Assembly: GCF_031844705.1 (NCBI RefSeq)
Contig: NZ_CP134609.1
Span: 6,324,001-6,388,000, forward strand
DNA from: Streptomyces sp. ITFR-16
GTDB taxonomy: Bacteria > Actinomycetota > Actinomycetes > Streptomycetales > Streptomycetaceae
Reading direction: 5' to 3'
Length of the DNA stretch: 64,000 nucleotides
The notes beneath the pieces were generated by a model. It searched no databases, was not told the DNA's origin, and worked only from the letters and a program-made list of their open reading frames with translations. The position numbers and the translations under genes were made by a program. This document shows, piece after piece, positions 58,233 through 64,000 of the stretch. The number at the start of each line of letters is the position of its first letter. Within the stretch, counting starts at the first letter, position 1.

Positions 58233-58994
58233 TCAGTACGCGCTGTTGACGTTGTCGATCGAGCCGTACTTGTCGGCGGCGTAGTTGGCCGACGCGGTGA
58301 TGTTGGCGACCGGGTCGTACTGGGTGTGGGGGGTACCGCTGACGTGGTACGCGTCGAACGTCGGCTTGATGATCTGGAGCAGACCGATCGACGGGACGCC
58401 GTTGATGGCGTTGATGTCCCAGTCGTTGATGGCGTTCGGGTTGCCGCTGGACTCCCGCATGATGTTGCGGTGCAGGCCGTCGTAGCTGCCCGGGATGCCC
58501 TTGGCCTTCATGATGGCCAGGGACTCCTTGATCCAGCCGTCCAGGTTGTTCGAGAAGACGCGGGTGCGGGCCTCGGAACGGCTGGCGGCCTGGTGGCCGC
58601 GCTTGGCGGCGGCCTTGCGGGCCTTCGCCTTGGCGTGCGCACGGGCCTTGGCCTTCGCCTTCTTGGCCTTCGCCTTGGCGTGTGCCTCGGCCTTCTTCTT
58701 CGCCGCGGTGGCCTTCTTGGCCTTCGCGGCGTCGGCGGCCTTGACCAGCTGCTCGGCGGTCGAGTGCTGCTCGATGATGCTGTTCTGGATGGTCTTGGCC
58801 TGCGGGGTGCCGGCGGCGGACGCGAAGACCACCGGGGCGGCGGAGAGTGCCTGAGGCTCGGTCTCGGCCTCGGCGTTACCGGGCACCAGGGACAAGGAGA
58901 GTGCAGCGGCGGCGACGGCGGAGACGCCGGCGACGGAGAGCTTCTGGGTCTTGTTCAGGCGTCGGAGACGGCCGGGAATGCTGGACGCGGTCAT
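58233..58994 (-). CDS. Secreted lytic transglycosylase (SLT-like) with Lys/Ala-rich linker
   Basis: 253 residues: signal peptide to about residue 43 (AEA), a strikingly repetitive Lys/Ala/His segment (about 85-135), and a C-terminal SLT domain with the catalytic Glu in IMRESSGNPNAIN and the GLLQI motif. It should cleave peptidoglycan glycan strands outside the cell. The basic linker may bind anionic wall polymers (inference). The ATG at 58994 has AGAGG upstream. Confidence 0.88.
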   Translation of the reverse strand: MTASSIPGRLRRLNKTQKLSVAGVSAVAAAALSLSLVPGNAEAETEPQALSAAPVVFASAAGTPQAKTIQNSIIEQHSTAEQLVKAADAAKAKKATAAKKKAEAHAKAKAKKAKAKARAHAKAKARKAAAKRGHQAASRSEARTRVFSNNLDGWIKESLAIMKAKGIPGSYDGLHRNIMRESSGNPNAINDWDINAINGVPSIGLLQIIKPTFDAYHVSGTPHTQYDPVANITASANYAADKYGSIDNVNSAY

Positions 58995-59114
58995 ATCAGG
59001 CGTACCTCTTCGAATCGCGGAAGTCCTCACGGAGGACGAAGACGGGAGGCGGCTTCGCATCTCCGTCGGGGACGAGAGCAATTCTTAGCGGCAGCAAAAT
59101 GCCGTGGCAAAGGT

Positions 59115-59224
59115 GTGACGTACGAAGCCGGGTAGTGGAACCGGGGTGACGTCCTGGGTGGATTTGGGTGGTCATGCCCACCCAAATCGCCCTTATTGGT
59201 CCACTAGGCGGCTTCGTAAGTGAC
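59115..59224. repeat. 110-bp imperfect palindrome with nested hairpin
   Basis: Outer arms at 59115-59143 and 59196-59224 share TACGAAGCCG / CGGCTTCGTA and TAGTGG-ACC complements. The inner stem GATTTGGGTGG / CCACCCAAATC is at 59161-59188. The core is flanked by direct repeats GTGACG. It lies between the queA-like stop and the transglycosylase start, and may be a MITE, terminator or leader structure. Confidence 0.6.
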
Positions 59225-59280
59225 GTGGGCCCTATGTGCGGCCTCACATCGGGGACGTAACAGTCTCACCATCCGTTGCT

Positions 59281-60390
59281 TCAGCAATGCGGACTGTGAG
59301 GTTCCGGTATGGGTCCCGCAGCCCGGTCCGCACCGGCGGCCTCCCCGGGCAGCAGCAGATGGACGTCCCCGAACTCGTGCCAGAGATAGCGGTGGCTCAG
59401 CGCCTGCCCGTACCCCCGGCTCAGCGCCTCCCCGCCCGCGACCGCCTCCAGCATCAGCAGATGCGAGGCGCGCGGCTCGTGCAGCCCGGTCAGCAGTCCG
59501 TCCACCGCCCGAACCCCCCGCTGCGGCGTCACCACCAGATCCGTCCAGCCCGAGGCCGCCCGCACCACCCCGTCCGGCCCGGCCGAGGACTCCAGCGCCC
59601 GCACCGCCGTCGTCCCCACCGCGATCACCCGGCCACCGCCCGCCCGGGCCGCGTTCACCAGCCACGCCGTCGTCGCGGGCACCTCGAAACGCTCCGGATA
59701 CGGCGGCTCGTACGCCTCCGCCGATGCCACCCCCGTATGCAGCGTCAGCGGCGCGAACTGCACACCCCGGCTCACCAGCTCCGCCACCAGGCCCGCCGTG
59801 AACGGCCGGGCCGCGCTCGGCATCTCCGCCGAACCGCTCCCGTCGGCCGAGGGCAGCGCGAACACCGTCTGGTACGCCGAGAGCGGCTGGTCCCGCTCCG
59901 TGTACCCGTAGCGGATCGGCCGCCCGTACCGCCGCAGCAGCCCCGGCACATCGGCCGACGCCCGCGCCCACCACAGCCGGGCCCCCACGCCCCCGCCCGC
60001 CACCGGCTCCGACAGCACCAGCCGCGCGCCGCCCGGCAGCCGGACCGCAGCCCCCGCGGGCCCGCCCGGGCGCGGCAGCGTCGCCCCCGCCCCGTCCGGC
60101 CGCCGCAGCTCCACCGACCAGCGCCCGTCCTCGCCCCGCGTCGAGAAGTGCACCACCACCCGCTCACCGGCCACCCGCCCGTTCACCGCGGCGGCCAGCG
60201 TCGGCGAGGTGTTGACCACCAGCACATCCCCGGCCCGCAGCTGCTCCGGCAGCTCCCGGAACGCGTGGTGCGAGACCTCCCGCCCCCGCGAGACCATCAG
60301 CCGTACGTCGTCCCGCCCGGCGCCCCGCTGCTCGGCCGGCACCCGCGCCGACAGCTCGGCGGGCACCCGCAGCGCGTCCAGCGCGGTCAC
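59281..60390 (-). CDS. queA: QueA-like S-adenosylmethionine:tRNA ribosyltransferase-isomerase homologue
   Basis: 369 residues with the QueA fold: FRELPEQLRAGDVLVVNTS near residue 50, AYQTVFALPSA and HTGVASAEAYEPPYPERFEVP. However, the normally invariant NDTR segment reads NTSP and the usual APTAGLHFT reads MPSAARPFT. The GTG at 60390 overlaps the SDR stop (GTGA). It may be a paralogue with a different reaction than queuosine synthesis. Confidence 0.8.
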   Translation of the reverse strand: MTALDALRVPAELSARVPAEQRGAGRDDVRLMVSRGREVSHHAFRELPEQLRAGDVLVVNTSPTLAAAVNGRVAGERVVVHFSTRGEDGRWSVELRRPDGAGATLPRPGGPAGAAVRLPGGARLVLSEPVAGGGVGARLWWARASADVPGLLRRYGRPIRYGYTERDQPLSAYQTVFALPSADGSGSAEMPSAARPFTAGLVAELVSRGVQFAPLTLHTGVASAEAYEPPYPERFEVPATTAWLVNAARAGGGRVIAVGTTAVRALESSAGPDGVVRAASGWTDLVVTPQRGVRAVDGLLTGLHEPRASHLLMLEAVAGGEALSRGYGQALSHRYLWHEFGDVHLLLPGEAAGADRAAGPIPEPHSPHC

Positions 60391-61094
60391 CGCTCCTCCC
60401 CGGCCGCCGGCAGCGCCCCGGCCGTGTACCGGCCGCTCGGCGGACGCCGGTCCAGCAGCCGCAGGAACGCGGGCGCCACCCGCTCCGGCAGCGGCCGGGG
60501 CCCGTCGTCGTCCGGCACCGCCGCCGCGTACAGCGCCGTCCGCATGTCCCCCGGATCGACCGACCACACCCGCAGCCCCGGCTCCTCCACCCCCAGCACC
60601 GCCGCGAGCTGGTCGAGCGCCGCCTTCGACGCCCCGTAGCCGCCCCACGTCTCATACGGCTCCGCCGCCGCGTCCGAGCTCACCACCACGACCGTGCCCG
60701 CCGCCGAGGCCCGCAGCAGCGGCAGCGTCCGGCGCACCAGGCCGAGCGCCGCCACCACATTGGTCTCCAGCGCCTGCCGCAGCCCGTCCTCCGCCAGCTC
60801 CTCCAGCCGTACGAGGGGCTCCGCGCCCAGCGCGCTGGCATTGCTCACCAGCAGATCGAGCCCGCCCAGGCCGCGCGCCGCCTCCGCCAGCTCCGCCCGG
60901 TGCCCGGCATCCGTGACATCACCCGCCACCGCCGCCACCCGGCTCCCGTAACGCCCCCGCAGCTCCTCGGCCGCGTCCTCCAGCGCCCCGGCCGACCTGG
61001 CGTCGAGCACCAGATCCCAGCCCCGCTCCGCCAGCGCCGAGGCCAGTGCCCGGCCCAGCCCCCTTGAAGCACCCGTGATCAATGCGACAGACAT
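60387..61094 (-). CDS. SDR-family oxidoreductase
   Basis: 235 residues, classical SDR: TGASRGLG, SNASALG (NAG site), VVVVSSD and YGASK. It ends with a Pro/Gly-rich tail. Coupled by GTGA overlap to the queA-like gene, suggesting the two act together. The ATG at 61094 is used; an upstream extension to 61322 is spurious. Confidence 0.88.
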   Translation of the reverse strand: MSVALITGASRGLGRALASALAERGWDLVLDARSAGALEDAAEELRGRYGSRVAAVAGDVTDAGHRAELAEAARGLGGLDLLVSNASALGAEPLVRLEELAEDGLRQALETNVVAALGLVRRTLPLLRASAAGTVVVVSSDAAAEPYETWGGYGASKAALDQLAAVLGVEEPGLRVWSVDPGDMRTALYAAAVPDDDGPRPLPERVAPAFLRLLDRRPPSGRYTAGALPAAGEER

Positions 61095-61306
61095 GACCCT
61101 CGTCCCCTCGAACCCGTCGTGAAACCCGTCCGGGACGCCCGGCCGGCGGCCGGTCCCGGACACCTCCAACGTAGGAACGCCCACCCGCGCCGCGCCTCGT
61201 CCCCGGGGCCCACCCGGCAAGGCACTTCGACCTAGTCCTGGAGCCCCGGCCGACGGCCGCCCACCGGCCGATACGGGGGCAGGGGCCCCGCCGGTACGGT
61301 GAGGCC

Positions 61307-62452
61307 ATGAGTCATCGCCCACCGTCGGGCCTCGCAGCGGTGAGTGCCGCGCTGCTCGCCATGAGCCGGCACCTGGAGGTGCGGGACGTCCTGAAGACGA
61401 TCGTCGCCTCGGCCCGCGAACTGCTGGACGCCGAGTACGCGGCCCTCGGGGTCCCCGACGACCACGGCGGCTTCGCCCAGTTCGTCGTCGACGGCGTCAG
61501 CGACGAGCAGTGGAAGGCCATCGGCCCGCTGCCCCGGCAGCACGGCATCCTCGCCGCGATGCTCCACGAGGCGAAGCCCGAGCGGCTCGCCGACGTCCGC
61601 AAGGACCCGCGCTTCGAGGGCTGGCCCGACGCCCACCCCGACATGTCCGACTTCCTGGGCCTGCCCATCCAGGACGGCGACGAGATCATCGGCGCCCTCT
61701 TCCTCGCCAACAAGAACTGCCCCAAGCCCGAGGGCAGCTGCGGATTCACCGCCGAGGACGAGGAACTGCTCGCGATCCTCGCCCAGCACGCCGCGATCGC
61801 CCTGACCAACGCCAGGCTGTACGAACGCAGCCGCGAGCTCACCATCGCCGAGGAGCGCTCCCGGCTCGCCCATGAACTGCACGACGCGGTCAGCCAGAAG
61901 CTGTTCTCCCTGCGGCTCACCGCCCAGGCCGCAGCGACCCTGGTCGACCGCGACCCGGCGCGCGCCAAGGGCGAACTCCAGCAGGTCGCTGCCCTGGCCG
62001 CGGAGGCCGTCGACGAACTGCGCGCCGCCGTCGTCGAACTGCGCCCGGCCGGCCTCGACGAGGACGGTCTCGTCGCCACGCTCCGCACCCAGATCCAGGT
62101 CCTGGACCGCGCCCACACGGCCCGGGTCACCTTCGCGTGCGTGGGCGTACGGGCCCTGCCCGCGGCCCAGGAGGAGGCGCTGCTGCGGGTCTCCCAGGAG
62201 GCCCTGCACAACGCCCTGCGCCACTCGGGGGCCGAGCACGTGGACGTCACCCTGGACCGCGCCGGCGCCGGAACGGTGCTGCGGATCACGGACGACGGAT
62301 GCGGCTTCGAACCTGCGGCCACCCGGCGCGCGGGGCGGCATCTGGGCCTGGTCTCGATGCGGGACCGCGCGAGCGGTGTCGGCGGGACACTCACGGTTGC
62401 ATCCGAGCCCGGCAAGGGCACCACGATCGAGATGGAGGTACCCGGTGGCTGA
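61307..62452 (+). CDS. GAF-domain sensor histidine kinase (NarL/DegS type)
   Basis: 381 residues with no membrane helix, hence cytoplasmic. GAF domain (about 20-170), then HisKA_3 with phospho-acceptor His192 (AHELHDAVSQ), and HATPase (SQEALHNALRHSG, DDGCGF). The ligand of the GAF domain is unknown; cysteines at 138 and 145 are candidates for metal or redox sensing. It overlaps its response regulator by 8 nt. Confidence 0.92.
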   Translation: MSHRPPSGLAAVSAALLAMSRHLEVRDVLKTIVASARELLDAEYAALGVPDDHGGFAQFVVDGVSDEQWKAIGPLPRQHGILAAMLHEAKPERLADVRKDPRFEGWPDAHPDMSDFLGLPIQDGDEIIGALFLANKNCPKPEGSCGFTAEDEELLAILAQHAAIALTNARLYERSRELTIAEERSRLAHELHDAVSQKLFSLRLTAQAAATLVDRDPARAKGELQQVAALAAEAVDELRAAVVELRPAGLDEDGLVATLRTQIQVLDRAHTARVTFACVGVRALPAAQEEALLRVSQEALHNALRHSGAEHVDVTLDRAGAGTVLRITDDGCGFEPAATRRAGRHLGLVSMRDRASGVGGTLTVASEPGKGTTIEMEVPGG

Positions 62453-63089
62453 CAGAATCATCAGGGTGCTGCTGGTCGACGACCATCAGGTGGTCCGCCG
62501 CGGTCTGCGTACGTTCCTGGAGATCCAGGACGACATCGAAGTGGTCGGCGAGGCCTCCGACGGCGCCGAGGGCGTGGCCAGGACGGAGGAGCTGCGGCCC
62601 GACGTGGTGCTGATGGACATCAAGATGCCGGGGACCGACGGCATCGAGGCGCTGCGCCGGCTCCGCGAGCTGGAGAACCCGGCCAAGGTGCTGATCGTCA
62701 CCAGCTTCACCGAACAGCGCACGGTCGTCCCCGCCCTGCGCGCGGGCGCCTCCGGTTATGTGTACAAGGACGTCGACCCCGACGCGCTGGCCGGTGCGAT
62801 CCGGTCGGTGTACGCGGGACACGTCCTGCTCCAGCCCGAGGTGGCCGGCGCCCTGCTCGCCCAGGACGAGCCGGGCTCGGGCACCGGCCGGGGGACCACC
62901 CTCACCGAACGGGAGCGCGAGGTGCTGGGGCTGATCGCCGACGGCCGCTCCAACCGGGAGATCGCGCGGGCGCTGGTCCTGTCCGAAAAGACCGTCAAGA
63001 CGCATGTCTCGAACATCCTGATGAAGCTGGACCTCTCGGACCGCACCCAGGCGGCGCTCTGGGCCGTCCGGCACGGGGCGGCGGGCTGA
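62445..63089 (+). CDS. NarL-family response regulator
   Basis: 214 residues. Receiver domain with Asp58 (VVLMDIKMPG) and C-terminal LuxR-type HTH (LTEREREVLGLIADGRSNREIARAL). The GTG at 62445 overlaps the kinase stop, ensuring balanced synthesis. The nearby chaplin gene 147 bp downstream could be a target, but this is only positional. Confidence 0.93.
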   Translation: MADRIIRVLLVDDHQVVRRGLRTFLEIQDDIEVVGEASDGAEGVARTEELRPDVVLMDIKMPGTDGIEALRRLRELENPAKVLIVTSFTEQRTVVPALRAGASGYVYKDVDPDALAGAIRSVYAGHVLLQPEVAGALLAQDEPGSGTGRGTTLTEREREVLGLIADGRSNREIARALVLSEKTVKTHVSNILMKLDLSDRTQAALWAVRHGAAG

Positions 63090-63236
63090 CGGGGGCTGAC
63101 GGGAGGCGTCAGCGCGACGGCCGGTATTCATACTCCCGGGTGAGTGTCACCCGAACGGCGCATCCTCTTCCGGCCGGTGGCGTTCTCCAGTGCGTGCTGC
63201 GGCGGCCTGCCGCGGCGACACGAGGAGGATCCTGAA

Positions 63237-63488
63237 GTGAAGAACCTGAAGAAGGCCGCTGCCGTCACCATGATCGCGGGCGGCATCATCGCCGCCGGCG
63301 CCGGCGCGGCCTCCGCCACCGGGCACAGCGGCGCGGGCGCCCACGGCGTGGCAGCGCACTCCCCGGGCGTGGCCAGCGGCAACCTGGTCCAGGTCCCGGT
63401 CCACGTCCCGGTGAACGTGGTCGGCAACACGGTCAACGTGATCGGCCTGCTCAACCCGGCGTTCGGCAACCTCGGCCTGAACGGCTGA
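63237..63488 (+). CDS. chpE: Short chaplin ChpE
   Basis: 83 residues: signal peptide (to ASA near residue 28) and one chaplin domain (GNLVQVPVHVPVNVVGN... to LLNPAFGNLGLNG). It lacks the two cysteines of most chaplins, as I recall for ChpE. Chaplins assemble as amyloid surfactants on aerial hyphae. The GTG at 63237 has CGAGGAGG upstream. Confidence 0.93.
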   Translation: MKNLKKAAAVTMIAGGIIAAGAGAASATGHSGAGAHGVAAHSPGVASGNLVQVPVHVPVNVVGNTVNVIGLLNPAFGNLGLNG

Positions 63489-63596
63489 CACCCCATGCCG
63501 ATGCCGCCGGCCGGGCCCTCCCAGAGCCCGGCCGGCGGCATCATGCGTACCAGGGGCCCGCACCTCTCGGAATCAGCCCGGCCCAAATCAAGCCCG

Positions 63597-63641
63597 CCCG
63601 GCGCTTGAGGGCATCCTTTCCGGCCGCCCGGCGCTTGAGGA
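63597..63641. repeat. Two direct repeats of GCCCGGCGCTTGAGG
   Basis: Copies at 63597-63611 and 63627-63641, 30 bp apart, in the gap after chpE. The GGCG-TTGAGG core resembles the intergenic repeat at 991-1052. Confidence 0.6.
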
Positions 63642-63674
63642 CAACGGGCCCGCCCGCCCCAAGGGCGGCGCCCC

Positions 63675-64000
63675 CTACCGCCCCCGCTCCTCCACATACG
63701 CGTTGTACGCCGCCACCTGCGCCCGCCGGGCCACCCGCTCCACCGGCCGCAACGCCTCGGCCCGCGCCGCCATCTCCGACGCGGCCACCGCACCCCCGTG
63801 CCCGTTCTCGTACGCCACCGAGACCAGCAGCCCCACCCGCTGCGCCAGCTCCAGCACCCGCACCGCCCGCGGCGGATACCCCGGGGCCAGCACCTCGCGC
63901 CCCCGCTCCGCCCGCGCCCGGTACGCCTCCACCGCCGCCTCGGCCACCGGCCCCGACCCGGCCACATCGAGCCGCGACAGCACGGCCGTCGCATCCCGCA
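63675..64000 (-). CDS. Hypothetical helical protein (partial, N-terminus outside window)
   Basis: The last ~108 residues of a protein that begins beyond the window. The visible part is Ala/Arg/Glu-rich and helical, with no motif I recognise; it ends NAYVEERGR. The reading frame is open to the window edge and its codon use is normal. Confidence 0.65.
   Translation of the reverse strand, partial: RDATAVLSRLDVAGSGPVAEAAVEAYRARAERGREVLAPGYPPRAVRVLELAQRVGLLVSVAYENGHGGAVAASEMAARAEALRPVERVARRAQVAAYNAYVEERGR

Noticed and set aside
58995..59280. c-di-AMP (ydaO-type) riboswitch before the transglycosylase gene
   Set aside because: Such switches precede some actinobacterial wall hydrolase genes, so I looked for one. 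The conserved sequence blocks are not present; only the nested palindrome is seen.

Overview
This window is chromosomal DNA from a Streptomyces or very close relative. The evidence is very high GC with G/C-ending codons, many GTG and TTG starts, ATGA/GTGA start-stop overlaps, and marker genes such as a chaplin, the nucleoid protein gene gbn and an Asp23/AmaP cluster. From memory, not a search, the gene order matches the S. coelicolor SCO1850 to SCO1799 segment read backwards.

Region by region: (1) 1-7640, a leftward cobalamin operon (cobD-cobQ-cobN-cobaltochelatase) behind a cobalamin riboswitch. (2) 7.7-9.3 kb, a PiT phosphate transporter and a small membrane partner behind a PHO box. (3) 9.5-17.6 kb, an aldolase, a hydrolase, a VOC protein, a zinc peptidase, an ABC-F ATPase with a possible leader peptide, gbn and an enoyl-CoA hydratase. 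(4) 17.7-20.8 kb, a translationally coupled Asp23/Gls24 envelope-stress cluster. (5) 20.9-25.7 kb, an atypical SDR, GH15 trehalase/glucoamylase, SURF1, a zinc-ribbon protein and an exonuclease with BRCT. (6) 25.8-30.8 kb, a TetR regulator divergent from a tightly coupled four-gene catabolic operon. (7) 30.8-34.8 kb, a VIT-family metal transporter, a 179-bp foldback repeat and a large NLR-like NACHT-LRR protein. (8) 34.9-44 kb, a sterol desaturase-like protein, lysoplasmalogenase, alcohol dehydrogenase, secreted subtilase, DUF485/acetate symporter pair and moaA. (9) 44-50 kb, tyrS, a TldE/TldD pair, and fabG with an InhA-type enoyl reductase. (10) 50-64 kb, a GntR/MFS locus with a microprotein, sixA, serB, an FHA-ABC transporter fusion, an SLT protein, a divergent QueA homologue, a two-component system and chaplin chpE.

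Most of the window looks like conserved core chromosome. The clearest accessory parts are the catabolic operon and the NLR gene. The NLR (1033 residues: helical N-terminus, NACHT NTPase, LRR C-terminus, no recognisable catalytic effector) is the best candidate for an undescribed biological system, probably immunity or signalling. It abuts a foldback element that supplies the stop codons of both flanking convergent genes.

Regulation visible in sequence includes the cobalamin riboswitch, the PHO box, palindromic operators for the TetR and GntR regulators, GATCAT motifs before gbn, and strong hairpin terminators between most convergent gene pairs. I found no tRNA, rRNA, CRISPR array or intact insertion sequence.
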